Source of the DNA: Zoogloeaceae bacterium
Lineage (GTDB): Bacteria; Pseudomonadota; Gammaproteobacteria; Burkholderiales; Rhodocyclaceae
Length of the DNA: 64,000 nt
Assembly (NCBI GenBank): GCA_024235635.1
Contig: JACKMA010000006.1
Location: forward strand, 1-64,000
Direction of reading: 5' to 3'
Positions 40,160 to 49,390 of the stretch are shown piece after piece. The position numbers and the translations under genes were made by a program. Numbering within the stretch: position 1 is the stretch's first letter; each line of letters begins with the position of its first letter. Under the pieces are notes generated by a model that was given only the letters and a program-made list of their open reading frames with translations, was not told the DNA's origin and searched no databases.

Positions 40160-40963
40160 ATGAATGCAGTGCACGAGATGCCCTCCGATACCCTGCGGCT
40201 CGGCGAGCGAGTGTTTCGCTCGCGGCTGCTGGTCGGTTCGGGCAAGTACCGCGACTTCGACGAGACGCGCGCGGCCACCGAAGCGAGCGGCGCCGAGATC
40301 GTCACCGTCGCGATCCGGCGCAGCAACATCGGACAAGCCCCCGGCCAACCCAACCTGCTCGATGTGCTGCCGCCCGAGCGCTACACCATCCTCCCCAACA
40401 CGGCGGGCTGCTACAGCGCGGCCGATGCCGTGCGCACGCTTCAACTCGCACGGGAACTGCTCGACGGACATGCTCTGGTCAAGCTCGAGGTGCTCGGCGA
40501 TCCGCGCACCCTGTTCCCCAACATGCCCGAGACGCTGAAGGCCGCCGAAGCCCTGGTGAAGGACGGCTTCGAGGTCATGGTGTATTGCGCCGACGACCCG
40601 GTGCAGGCGCGCATGCTGGCGGAAATCGGCTGCGTCGCGGTGATGCCGCTGGCGAGCCTGATCGGCTCCGGCATGGGCATCCTGAACCCGTGGAACCTGG
40701 CGATCATCATCGAACAGGCGCGGGTGCCGGTGATCGTCGATGCCGGTGTCGGCACCGCCTCCGACGCGGCAGTGGCGATGGAACTCGGCTGCGACGGGGT
40801 GCTGATGAACAGCGCCATCGCCCACGCCAGCGACCCGGTGCGCATGGCCGGCGCGATGGCGCTGGCGGTCGAGGCAGGCCGGCGAGCGTTTCTCGCCGGC
40901 CGCATGCCGAAGCGTCCCTATCGCGGCGAGCCGAGTTCGCCGACCGGTGGCCTGATCACCTGA
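40160..40963 (+). CDS. thiG: Thiazole synthase ThiG
   Basis: 267 residues, a TIM barrel that makes the thiazole phosphate of thiamine from deoxyxylulose 5-phosphate, dehydroglycine and ThiS thiocarboxylate. Blocks visible are RSRLLVGSGKYRDF, TVAIRRSNIG, LPNTAGCYSAADAVRTLQLA, the Schiff-base Lys in ALVKLEVLGD, and IVDAGVGTASDAAVAMELG. It follows thiS by 78 bases. Acetoin dehydrogenase E1 needs thiamine diphosphate, so the lipA-thiS-thiG tail supplies cofactors for the enzyme encoded just upstream. Confidence 0.96.
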   Translation: MNAVHEMPSDTLRLGERVFRSRLLVGSGKYRDFDETRAATEASGAEIVTVAIRRSNIGQAPGQPNLLDVLPPERYTILPNTAGCYSAADAVRTLQLARELLDGHALVKLEVLGDPRTLFPNMPETLKAAEALVKDGFEVMVYCADDPVQARMLAEIGCVAVMPLASLIGSGMGILNPWNLAIIIEQARVPVIVDAGVGTASDAAVAMELGCDGVLMNSAIAHASDPVRMAGAMALAVEAGRRAFLAGRMPKRPYRGEPSSPTGGLIT

Positions 40964-40975
40964 CCACGGTCGGTT

Positions 40976-41578
40976 CTAGCCGGCGGTGGCGCCCTGCCGT
41001 CCGAGGCGGTAGAGCGCCACGCTGGCCATGAAGTTGGGCTCCTCGAGCACCAGCTTGCCGTCGTCGAAGGCCAACCCCTCGCGGATCACGATGCCCTCCT
41101 GTTCGCACAGTGCCTCGAAGTCGGCGATCGTGAAGAAGCGCACGTTGGGCGTGTTGTACCACTGGTGGGGCAGGCTCTCGGAGACCGGCATGTGGCCGTT
41201 GATGATGGCCTGGCGGTGGCGCCAGTAAGCGAAGTTCGGGAAGCTCACGACCGCCTCGTGTCCGACCCGCAGCATCTCCGCAAGGATGCCCTGGGTGTTG
41301 TGGATGGCCTGCAGCGACAGGCTCATGATGACGTGGTCGAAGGCGTCGTCCTCGATGCCGGCCAGACCCTGCTCGAGGTCGAGCTGCAGCACGTTGATGC
41401 CGTTGGCGATGCTCGAGACGATGCGCTCGGGCTCGTTCTCGACGCCGTAGCCGCGAACCTGCCGGGTCTCCTGCAGGTACCTCAACAGGCTGCCGTCGCC
41501 ACAGCCCAGGTCGAGCACGCGCTCACCGCTCTGGATCCACGATGCGATGACTTCGTAGTCGTAGCGTTGGTAGGCCAT
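40976..41578 (-). CDS. metW: Methionine biosynthesis protein MetW
   Basis: 200 residues with a class I methyltransferase fold, motif I RVLDLGCGDGSLLRYL, and the MetW-typical VSFPNFAYWRHR and NTPNVRFFTIADFE. MetW works with MetX in homoserine acetylation or succinylation in beta- and gammaproteobacteria. It starts two bases after the metX stop. Confidence 0.95.
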   Translation of the reverse strand: MAYQRYDYEVIASWIQSGERVLDLGCGDGSLLRYLQETRQVRGYGVENEPERIVSSIANGINVLQLDLEQGLAGIEDDAFDHVIMSLSLQAIHNTQGILAEMLRVGHEAVVSFPNFAYWRHRQAIINGHMPVSESLPHQWYNTPNVRFFTIADFEALCEQEGIVIREGLAFDDGKLVLEEPNFMASVALYRLGRQGATAG

Positions 41579-41580
41579 GC

Positions 41581-42708
41581 TCACACCCGGATGTTGTCGA
41601 AATAGGCGCGCAGCACCCCGTGGTACAGCGGAACGTCGAGCAGGAACGAATCGTGGCCGGCCGTGCAGTCGATCTCGGCATAGCTGACCCGCTTGTCGCC
41701 GTGCAGCAGGGCGCTGACGATCTCCTTCGAGCGCGACGGCGCGAAGCGCCAGTCGGTCGAGAACGACACCACCAGGAACTCGGCTTCGGCCGCCGACAGC
41801 GCGCGGGTGAGGTCGCCGCCGTGGGCTGCCGCCGGATCGTAGTAGTCCAGCGCCTTGGTGGTCAGCAGATAGGTGTTGGCATCGAAGAAGCCGGCGAATT
41901 TCTCGCCCTGGTAGCGCAGGTAGGACTCGACCTCGAACTCCACGTCGTAGCTGTAGACCGGCTTGCCGTGCCGCAGCCGGCGGCCGAACTTGCGGTCCAT
42001 CGAGTCGTCCGACAGGTAGGTGATATGGCCGACCATGCGCGCCTGGGCGAGGCCGCGGGCCGGTACCACCCCGTGTTCGTAGTAGTGACCGCCGTGGAAA
42101 TCCGGATCCTTCAGGATCGCCTGCCGCGCCACCTCGTTGAATGCGATGTTCTGGGCCGTGAGCTTCGGTGCCGAGGCGATCACCACGGCATGCCCGATGC
42201 GGTCCGGATGCTGGATCGCCCAACTCATCGCCTGCATGCCGCCGAGGCTGCCGCCGACCACCGCGGCGAAGCGCTCGATGCCGAGCAGGTCGGCCAGCCG
42301 GGCATGGGAATCGACCCAGTCCTCGACCGTCACGAACGGAAAATCCGCACCCCAGCGCCGGCCGGTCGCCGGATTGGTGGTGAGGGGGCCGCTGCTGCCG
42401 TAGCAACTGCCGAGATTGTTCACGCCGATGACGAAGAACTTGTCGGTGTCGAGCGGCTTGCCGGGGCCGATCAGGTTGTCCCACCAGCCGATGTTGTCGG
42501 GATCGTCGGCGTAGTGGCCGGCGACGTGGTGCGAGCCCGACAGTGCGTGACACACCAGCACCGCATTCGAGCGTGCGCTGTTGAGTTCGCCGTAGGTCTC
42601 GTACACCAATTCGAAGCTGGAGAGGCTGGCACCGCAGCGCAGCGACAGCGGTTGATCGAAGCGCGCCACCTTGGGGGTCACGATTCCGACCGATGAGGCC
42701 TTGTTCAT
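41581..42708 (-). CDS. metX: Homoserine O-acyltransferase MetX
   Basis: 375 residues, alpha/beta-hydrolase fold, using acetyl- or succinyl-CoA to activate homoserine for methionine synthesis. The nucleophile is in GGSLGGMQAM; other landmarks are NAVLVCHALSGSHH, GSSGPLTTNPATG, and the C-terminal His in CTAGHDSFLL. The ATG at 42708 is chosen over an upstream GTG-like extension. It is preceded by a SAM-II-type riboswitch and terminator, so SAM should repress it. Confidence 0.95.
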   Translation of the reverse strand: MNKASSVGIVTPKVARFDQPLSLRCGASLSSFELVYETYGELNSARSNAVLVCHALSGSHHVAGHYADDPDNIGWWDNLIGPGKPLDTDKFFVIGVNNLGSCYGSSGPLTTNPATGRRWGADFPFVTVEDWVDSHARLADLLGIERFAAVVGGSLGGMQAMSWAIQHPDRIGHAVVIASAPKLTAQNIAFNEVARQAILKDPDFHGGHYYEHGVVPARGLAQARMVGHITYLSDDSMDRKFGRRLRHGKPVYSYDVEFEVESYLRYQGEKFAGFFDANTYLLTTKALDYYDPAAAHGGDLTRALSAAEAEFLVVSFSTDWRFAPSRSKEIVSALLHGDKRVSYAEIDCTAGHDSFLLDVPLYHGVLRAYFDNIRV

Positions 42709-42754
42709 CCTATTCAAAACTCCCGCCGGGGCCGCGTCGCCGCCCCGTACACGC

Positions 42755-42789
42755 AAAAAACCCGGTCGGCTGAAGGCTCGGACCGGGTT
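42755..42789 (-). terminator. Riboswitch-controlled terminator before metX
   Basis: On the minus strand AACCCGGTC pairs with GACCGGGTT across a 13-base loop and is followed by six T residues, a textbook intrinsic terminator. It lies directly after the riboswitch and 46 bases before metX. Confidence 0.9.
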
Positions 42790-42848
42790 GCCCTCGCTTT
42801 AGCCGTATTTGTTACGCGCCCGCAAGCTGACGATCAAATCGGCGCGTG
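42790..42848 (-). promoter_or_regulatory. SAM-II-type (metA/SAM_alpha) riboswitch
   Basis: The minus-strand sequence shows the ordered conserved blocks of the SAM-II aptamer: a 5' arm ACGCGCC followed by GATTTGA, then GCTTGC, the complementary arm GGCGCGT, AACAAAT, GGCTAAAG and GAGGG. The two arms can form a 7-bp P1 stem. The intrinsic terminator just downstream and the metX target support the call. It was recognised from memory of the consensus, not by a covariance model. Confidence 0.85.
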
Positions 42849-42861
42849 ATTCCGTGAAAAA

Positions 42862-44463
42862 CTAGCCCGGGGCGGGGGAAAAGTCAAACTCGTAGGGCGA
42901 GCCGACCTCACTGCCCGGCGCGTCGGCCTGCATCGCCGGCGGCTCAGGCTCGACAGGTTCCCACAGCCGGCGATAACCGGGCGAGACGTGGCGGGTCAGT
43001 TCGCCGATGCGGGCGAGGCGGTCTGCTGGCCGTGGCACCACGGCATCGCCGATCGCCGAATAGCCGAGGCCGGCGCGCTCGCCGAGCACGCGCAGGCCGG
43101 TGAGTTCGAGCATCGTCGGCAGCATGTCGAAATGGGTGACGGCGTCGGTGTTCTTGGCGAGGGGGCGTCCGCCGCCCAGGATCAGGTTGAACACCGTGCG
43201 TTTGGGCTCCGCGGTCAGCTTGCGATAGACCGAGTTGCCCATTGCCAGGTGATCTCCCTGGATGAGCACGGCAGTGTCGGCAAGCCAGCCACGGGCGATG
43301 ATGAACTCGACGAATCCGGCGACCAGATCGGCCGTGCACTCGACGATGCCCTCGAAGTCGCCGGCCCCGCGTGCGGCGCAGTGTCGGCTCAGGTGGCCTC
43401 GCGGATGATGGGTGTCGATCGTCAGCACATTGAGGTTGAACGGTCTGCCGGCGGACTTCAGGCGTTCGAGCTCGTCGCGTGCACGCGCGAACAGATCGTC
43501 GTCGTGCAGCCCCCAGCCGCTCATCCCGGCTTCGTCGGCGCCCTGTGCCAGCCATTCCTCGCGCCCCATCACCTTATCGTAGTGATGGTCGTGGAAGAAC
43601 TTGCCGACACCGGCGAACTGCAGGCTCGAACCGTTGAGAAAGACGTTGGTGTAGCCGTGATCGTGCAGGATGTCGCCGAGGCAACTGGCCCGCGGCAGGT
43701 AGCGGCCGATGCGTTCGCCCTGCTCGTTGCCGCGGAACATCGCCAGCGATCGCAGCGGGATGCCGCATTGGGTCGATACGATGCCGGCGATCGTGAAATG
43801 GGCGCCCAGCACTTCCTGGTAGGCGCCGAAGGATATGCCCTGCGGCTTCAGGGCGTTGAGCCGTGCGAGCAGGTCGTGGCCGAAGCGCGCCGGATCGGCA
43901 TAGGTGTTTTCGAGGCTCTCGACGTAGATCACCACCAGATTGGTCGGTCGGTCGCCGCCGATCGTGACCCGCGCCGGATCCACGTAGGCCTGCGAGAACA
44001 GGTCGGGACCAAGATTGACGCGCAGATAGTCGACCAGCGCGAAGCTGTGGCCGAAGTAGAACAGCCCGGCCAGCGGCAGCAGCAGATGCGGGCGGCGACG
44101 GTAGAGGCCACGCAGGACTCGCAGCGGGGGCTCGCTGAGGCGGGCAATACCGCGGGTGCCTTGTCGCAGCCGGCTGTCGGGGGCGGAGGCCGGAGCGGGT
44201 GCGCGCCGCGAGCGACCGGCAATCGTCACCAATACGTCACAAAGCGACAGTAGGATGGCGTACTTGAAGGCCGGCCACAGTACCTGCTGGGCCAGTCGCA
44301 GGCCCAGTTCCGGATCCGACGCCAGCAGCGCATCGGTGCCGAAGCCCATGTGGTAGAGCACCTGGTCGATCGTGACCCGGCCGTATTCCTCGTGGACCCA
44401 GGTCGAGACCACGAACAGAAAGGCTCCGATCAGGTAGCCGCAGAATCCGAGCAGCAAACGCAT
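42862..44463 (-). CDS. LTA synthase / phosphoglycerol transferase (MdoB-like) sulfatase-fold membrane protein
   Basis: 533 residues. Membrane helices occupy roughly the first 170 residues. The periplasmic sulfatase-fold domain follows: LVVIYVESLENTYADP (metal-binding Glu), HFTIAGIVSTQCGIPL with the likely catalytic Thr, NLNVLTIDTHHPRG and VLIQGDHLAMGNS. Such enzymes transfer phosphoglycerol from lipids to osmoregulated glucans or similar polymers. It reads toward metX on the same strand, and its 3' end abuts the metX riboswitch. Confidence 0.85.
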   Translation of the reverse strand: MRLLLGFCGYLIGAFLFVVSTWVHEEYGRVTIDQVLYHMGFGTDALLASDPELGLRLAQQVLWPAFKYAILLSLCDVLVTIAGRSRRAPAPASAPDSRLRQGTRGIARLSEPPLRVLRGLYRRRPHLLLPLAGLFYFGHSFALVDYLRVNLGPDLFSQAYVDPARVTIGGDRPTNLVVIYVESLENTYADPARFGHDLLARLNALKPQGISFGAYQEVLGAHFTIAGIVSTQCGIPLRSLAMFRGNEQGERIGRYLPRASCLGDILHDHGYTNVFLNGSSLQFAGVGKFFHDHHYDKVMGREEWLAQGADEAGMSGWGLHDDDLFARARDELERLKSAGRPFNLNVLTIDTHHPRGHLSRHCAARGAGDFEGIVECTADLVAGFVEFIIARGWLADTAVLIQGDHLAMGNSVYRKLTAEPKRTVFNLILGGGRPLAKNTDAVTHFDMLPTMLELTGLRVLGERAGLGYSAIGDAVVPRPADRLARIGELTRHVSPGYRRLWEPVEPEPPAMQADAPGSEVGSPYEFDFSPAPG

Positions 44464-44598
44464 CCAGGCAGGGCAGGGCAGGGCGCGATCGTGCCGCGTC
44501 CTCGCGCGAGGGCAATCCGGGACCGGGATTCTAATGCCGACGCCGATGCAGCCGGCGAATCTGGAACAAGTCCTTACGATGTGGCGGCAGACACCGGC

Positions 44599-44982
44599 TC
44601 AGAACACCCGGCATAACTTGAGTAGCCCGAGCCCGGTGACGATGCAGACGGTGAAGGCGATGCCGAGCAGCGTCGCCGCGTGGTTGAGGTGCCCGCGCGC
44701 CTGTCGGGGGTGATCGCGGCGCAGCCGGCCCCATTGCACGCCTTCGCCGAGGCCGACCAGGCCGCAGACGCCGACCACCGGGATCGCCAGGAAGAACATC
44801 AGAAAGGCCGCGTCACCGGGGTCCGAGCAACTCGACTGGTAGCGCGGGTCGGCGTGGCCGCCAAGCCAGAACAGCCCACCGACGATCAACACCAGCGCGG
44901 TGAGCGTGCCGAACAGGGGCCAGGTAAAGGCATCGACGGTGGCGCGCCACGCCTCGGCCAGATCGCGTTTGCTGAGCAACAT
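44599..44982 (-). CDS. Small membrane protein of unknown function
   Basis: 127 residues with about three hydrophobic segments (near 20-43, 58-82 and 103-123) and two Cys in a periplasmic-looking loop (YQSSCSDPGD and a later VCGLVG). I do not recognise the family. It stands alone between the MdoB-like gene and the YqgE-like gene. Confidence 0.5.
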   Translation of the reverse strand: MLLSKRDLAEAWRATVDAFTWPLFGTLTALVLIVGGLFWLGGHADPRYQSSCSDPGDAAFLMFFLAIPVVGVCGLVGLGEGVQWGRLRRDHPRQARGHLNHAATLLGIAFTVCIVTGLGLLKLCRVF

Positions 44983-45139
44983 CGTGTGCCTTCGGAATCA
45001 TACGTCTGATGCCCTGCAATCGGCTGCGATCGCGCCGATCTTGAGCAAACGAGGCCACCGTTCGAGCATTTTCGTGAGAACTGCCACGCCGAGGGCGCGC
45101 GCATGCGCGATCACGGCCCGCCGGCCGGTGCCGGTTGCG

Positions 45140-45745
45140 TCAGGCCGGTATCAGCCGGGTGCGGGCAATCAGGCGTGGGTAGAGGCGGGCGGTGTCGTCC
45201 TCGAACAGCGCCTCTGCATCCATTGGCAGCACGTGCCAGGCGCCATCCGCCACCTCCCGCCGAAGCTGGCCTGGCGCCCAGCCGGCGTAGCCGGCATAGA
45301 TGCGCAGATCTTCCACCGCCATGCCGGCTTCGAGGATGCGCCGCAGACCGTCGAGGTCCAGCCCCATGAAGACCCCGGGGGCCAGCGTCAGCACCGCCGG
45401 CGGCTCGACCGGGAATCGCGCCATGTAGAACAGCGTGGTACGCGCCACCGGACCGCCGTGGAACACCGGTTGCTGCTTGTCGGGCAGGGCCGCGAAGCGC
45501 GGCAGGATCTGGCCTCGGGAAAAGCGGGTGGGACGGTTCAGGATCACGCCCAGCGGTCCGCCCGGGCCATGGCGCAATACCGCCAGCACGGTATTGCGAA
45601 AGCGCGGATCGGACATCTTGTCCGAGGCCAGCAGCAGCATCGCGGCGTCGCTTTCGGCAACTGCCGCGCGGCCTGCGGCGTGGGCCGCGAGCGGGGAGAG
45701 GGTCAGCGCCAGCAGATTGCGGAGGGCACGGCGACGAAGGTTCAT
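45140..45745 (-). CDS. YqgE/AlgH-family protein with a signal-like N-terminus
   Basis: 201 residues. The YqgE/AlgH fold is clear: LLLASDKMSDPRFRNTVLAV, GPLGVILNRPT, FHGGPVARTTLFYM, IYAGYAGWAPGQLRREV. Ordinary YqgE proteins are cytoplasmic and about 185 residues; this one has an added N-terminus MNLRRRALRNLLALTLSPLA ending in AAHA, which looks like a (possibly Tat-like) export signal. The function of the family is unknown. It is divergent from the arginase gene. Confidence 0.85.
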   Translation of the reverse strand: MNLRRRALRNLLALTLSPLAAHAAGRAAVAESDAAMLLLASDKMSDPRFRNTVLAVLRHGPGGPLGVILNRPTRFSRGQILPRFAALPDKQQPVFHGGPVARTTLFYMARFPVEPPAVLTLAPGVFMGLDLDGLRRILEAGMAVEDLRIYAGYAGWAPGQLRREVADGAWHVLPMDAEALFEDDTARLYPRLIARTRLIPA

Positions 45746-45908
45746 GTGCAGAGACTAGCCGTCATTGCTCGCGGCGTCACCTGCGGGCCGGCGGCCGATG
45801 CCGGATCGCCAGGCGCTGTGCGAGACTTGCAGTTGACGGATGGTCGGGCCCTTGCCACCGCTGCCGGTCGGCGAACGGGTCCTGCCTTGTCTGCATGGAG
45901 AGCAGCGG

Positions 45909-46829
45909 ATGCAGAAGCGATTGAGCGTGGTCGGCGTGCCGACCGACATCGGGGCCGGCGCCCGCGGCGCGTCGATGGGGCCGGAGGCGTTGCGCGTCGC
46001 CGGCCTGGTCGAGCGCCTGCGCAGCCGCGGGCTCGAGGTGATCGACCGCGGCAATCTCGCCGGTCCACCGAACCCGTGGCTGCAGCCGACCGGCGGCTAT
46101 CGCCATCTGACCGAGGTGCAGGCCTGGAACCGCGCCGTGCACGACGCCGTCCTTGCCGAACTCGCCCGCGGGCGCCTGCCGTTGATGCTCGGTGGCGACC
46201 ACTCGCTGGCGATCGGTTCGATCAGTGCGATCGCGCGCCATTGCCGCGAGCAGGGGCGACGGCTGCGAGTGCTGTGGCTCGATGCCCACGCCGATTTCAA
46301 TACCAGCGCGATCACCCCCAGCGGCAACCTGCACGGCATGCCGGTCGCGTGCCTGTGCGGCGACGGCCCGGCCGAACTGACCGGGCTGTCGGACCAGCTG
46401 CCGGCGATCCGTCCCAATGCCATCCGCCAGATCGGCATCCGCTCGGTCGACGCCGAAGAGAAGGCCCGTGTTCATCACGCCAAGCTGGAGGTCTTCGACA
46501 TGCGCTACATCGACGAGATGGGCATGCGCGATGCGATGGAGATGGCGCTGGGCCTGGTCGACAGCCGCACCCACCTGCATGTGAGTTTCGACATCGACTT
46601 TCTCGACCCGTCGTTCGCGCCCGGCGTCGGCACCGCCGTGCCGGGCGGGCCGACCTATCGCGAAGCCCAGCTATGCATGGAGATGATCGCCGACACCGGA
46701 CGTCTCGCCTCGCTCGACGTGGTCGAACTCAACCCGGCCCTCGACGAACGCAACCGCACCGCCGAGGTCGCCGTCGACCTGATCGAGAGCCTGTTCGGCA
46801 AATCGACCCTGATGCGGGACCCGGCCTGA
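45909..46829 (+). CDS. rocF: Arginase (ureohydrolase family)
   Basis: 306 residues from the ATG at 45909 after GAGAGCAGC. It converts arginine to ornithine and urea with a binuclear manganese centre; all ligand blocks are present: GGDHSLAIGS, DAHADFNT, and SFDIDFLDPSFAPG. The substrate loop GNLHGMPVACL fits arginase rather than agmatinase. It stands alone, so use of arginine as nitrogen source or ornithine supply is inferred. Confidence 0.92.
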   Translation: MQKRLSVVGVPTDIGAGARGASMGPEALRVAGLVERLRSRGLEVIDRGNLAGPPNPWLQPTGGYRHLTEVQAWNRAVHDAVLAELARGRLPLMLGGDHSLAIGSISAIARHCREQGRRLRVLWLDAHADFNTSAITPSGNLHGMPVACLCGDGPAELTGLSDQLPAIRPNAIRQIGIRSVDAEEKARVHHAKLEVFDMRYIDEMGMRDAMEMALGLVDSRTHLHVSFDIDFLDPSFAPGVGTAVPGGPTYREAQLCMEMIADTGRLASLDVVELNPALDERNRTAEVAVDLIESLFGKSTLMRDPA

Positions 46830-46926
46830 GGGCGGCGTGCGCGCCGAACCGACCTGCCCGGCGTCCGGGCGCTGACCGCGAGGGCGGCGCGATCGCTGTT
46901 CGATCGGTTCCGCCGCTCGCCCCGGG

Positions 46927-48341
46927 TCAGCGGGTACCCGGCTGCCTGGGTGCAAACAGTGCCGGCCGCTGCTTGTCGCGGGCGCGGCGCGGGGGGGCGT
47001 TGCCGGCGGCTTCCGGCCGGCGCTGCTCGTTGCCGCCGCGGGTCCGCTCGTCGCTGCGCGGGCGCTCCGGATGGCGGGGCGCAGGGGCGGTCGCCTTGCG
47101 CGGCTTGTGGGGCCGCTCGGGGGTGCGGCGAGGCTGGCCATCGCGGGCGCGACGCTGCGGGCGCGCTTCGTGGGCGGGTTCGGCCGGCTCGCCGACCGGC
47201 GCCACGAAGCCTTCCGCCTCGACGCGCGCGATCTTCTGCCGGGTCAGGCGCTCGATCGCGGCCAGATGCTTCATCTCTTCGCGATCCACCAGCGACACCG
47301 CAGCCCCCTTCGCACCGGCGCGACCGGTGCGGCCGATGCGATGGACGTAGTCCTCCGGCACGTTGGGCAGTTCGAAGTTCACCACCTGTGGCAACTGGTC
47401 GATGTCCAGCCCGCGTGCGGCGATATCGGTCGCCACCAGCACCTGCAGCTTGCCACTCTTGAAATCGGCCAGTGCCCGGGTGCGGGCGCCCTGGCTCTTG
47501 TTGCCGTGGATCGCGGCGGCACCGATGCCCTCCCTGGCCAATTGTTCGGCCAGGCGGTTGGCGCCGTGCTTGGTCCGCGTGAACACCAGCACCTGGAACC
47601 ACTGGCGATTCCGGATGAGGTGGCTCAACAGGTGGCGCTTGTGCTTCTGCGGCACCAGGTGCACGCTTTGATCGACCAGTTCGGTGGTGGTGTTGCGGCG
47701 GGCCACCTCGACGTAGCCGGGCTGGTGCAGCAGGCCGTCGGCAAGCTGACGGATCTCGTCCGAGAAGGTCGCGGAGAACAGCAGGTTCTGGCGCTGCCGC
47801 GGAAGCAGTGCGAGCACCTTGCGGATGTCGCGGATGAATCCCATGTCGAGCATGCGATCGGCCTCGTCGAGCACCAGGATCTCGACGCCGGCGAGATCGA
47901 CGTTGCGCTGGCCGACGTGGTCGAGCAGGCGTCCGGGGGTGGCCACCAGGATGTCCACTGGCTTGCGCAGGGCCTTGACCTGGGGTTCGATGCCGACGCC
48001 GCCGAACATCACCATGCTGGTGATCGGCAGATGGCGTCCGTAGGTGTCCACCGACTCCTTGACCTGGGCCGCCAACTCGCGGGTCGGGGTCAGGATCAGG
48101 CAGCGGGGGCGACCCGGCTTCGGCTTGCCCGAGCCGTCGGCGAGACGGTGCAGGATCGGCAGCGTGAAGCCGGCGGTCTTGCCAGTGCCGGTCTGGGCTG
48201 CGCCAGCAGGTCGCCGCCGTTCAGCACCAGGGGGATGGCCTGCGCCTGGATCGGCGTCGGCGTGCTGTAGCCGGCTTCGGTCACGGCGCGCAGCAGGGGA
48301 TCGGCCAGCCCGAGGCCGGCAAAGCTTTGTTCGATGTTCAC
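46927..48341 (-). pseudogene. rhlE: RhlE-type DEAD-box RNA helicase, frameshifted
   Basis: It starts at a GTG (NIEQSFAGLGLADPLLRAV) with a Q motif TPTPIQAQAIPLVL. Near 48201 one base is missing in GGDLLA-A-AQTGTGKT, which breaks motif I (Walker A) across two frames. Downstream all core motifs are present: PTRELAAQ, GTPGR-like ATPGRLLDH, VLDEADRMLDMGF, SATFS, and HRIGRTGRAG. A basic, Arg/Pro-rich tail follows, as in RhlE. Restored length is about 471 residues. Such helicases are usually intact, so an assembly indel is the likelier explanation. Confidence 0.88.
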
Positions 48342-48634
48342 TCAAAATCTCCGGCGACAACCTGTCGCTCTTGCGAGTGACACCAATCGAGGTAGGCGGG
48401 GTAAGGGGATTGCGGATCGGCTTGGCGCAACGGCCGGCACCGAGGCTCGGGAATCGCGAGCCAGAGCCCTCGCGTTAATTGGCAGATCACGGGGCGGGCG
48501 GAAGTTTATGGGCTGGATGGACCCCTGTCACGCATTTTCTGTCGGAACCGTTGCGCCGACCCCACAACGATCGGATCCGACGGCGGGCCGGATCGCCGGC
48601 CGCGACTTGATCGCCCCTTCCGCTTTCCGCCAAC

Positions 48635-49390
48635 ATGGCCCCGATCATGTCGCGAACCGCCTTCTACATCCTGCTCGCCGCCCTGTTGGCCGCCTGCGCG
48701 CCCATCCGCCGCGGCTCGACGCTGGCCGACGAATGGATTGCCTCCCCCAACCACGGCCCGCGCGAGCCCACCCTGGTGGTGCTGCACTACACCACCAATG
48801 ACGATGCCGACACGGCGATCCGTACGCTGACCAATCCGAAGCGCGAAGTCAGCGCGCACTACCTGGTCGGGCGGGACGGGCGAATCGTTCAACTGGTCGA
48901 CGAGGCCGAGCGCGCCTGGCATGCCGGCGCCTCGTACTGGGGCGGCAACCGCGACGTCAATTCGGCGTCGATCGGCATCGAACTCGACAACAACGGGCGC
49001 GAACCCTTTTCCCGGCGCCAGATCGACGCGCTGCTGGCCCTGCTCGCGGACCTGCGCCAGCGCTACGACATGCCGGCCGCCAACGTCGTCGGCCACTCCG
49101 ACGTCGCACTCGGGCGCAAGGTCGATCCCGGCCCGTTGTTCCCGTGGCGAGCTCTGGCAGCAAGCGGCTTCGGTCTTTGGTGCGATCCGCCCTATCCGCC
49201 CGCGCCGCCCGGGTTCGGGCTGGCGACCGCGCTGCATGCACTGGGCTACGACACCGCCGAACCGGAAGCCGCCCGTCGCGCCTTCCGGCTGCACCACCTG
49301 CCCGATGTCGACGCGCTGGCCGCCATGGCCGTCGAGTCGGATCTGGCGTATTGCCTGCTGGGTCGGATCGGCGCTGCCGGCGACGAGTGA
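48635..49390 (+). CDS. N-acetylmuramoyl-L-alanine amidase (AmpD-like), lipoprotein
   Basis: 251 residues. A lipoprotein signal peptide with lipobox LLAACA near residue 21 is followed by an amidase_2 domain with zinc ligands in VLHYTTND (His), ERAWHAGASYWGG (His) and VVGHSDVALGRKVDPG (His/Asp). It cleaves the amide bond between MurNAc and the peptide stem, probably on the outer-membrane side of the periplasm. Its closest functional relative is AmiD of E. coli rather than cytosolic AmpD. Confidence 0.88.
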   Translation: MAPIMSRTAFYILLAALLAACAPIRRGSTLADEWIASPNHGPREPTLVVLHYTTNDDADTAIRTLTNPKREVSAHYLVGRDGRIVQLVDEAERAWHAGASYWGGNRDVNSASIGIELDNNGREPFSRRQIDALLALLADLRQRYDMPAANVVGHSDVALGRKVDPGPLFPWRALAASGFGLWCDPPYPPAPPGFGLATALHALGYDTAEPEAARRAFRLHHLPDVDALAAMAVESDLAYCLLGRIGAAGDE

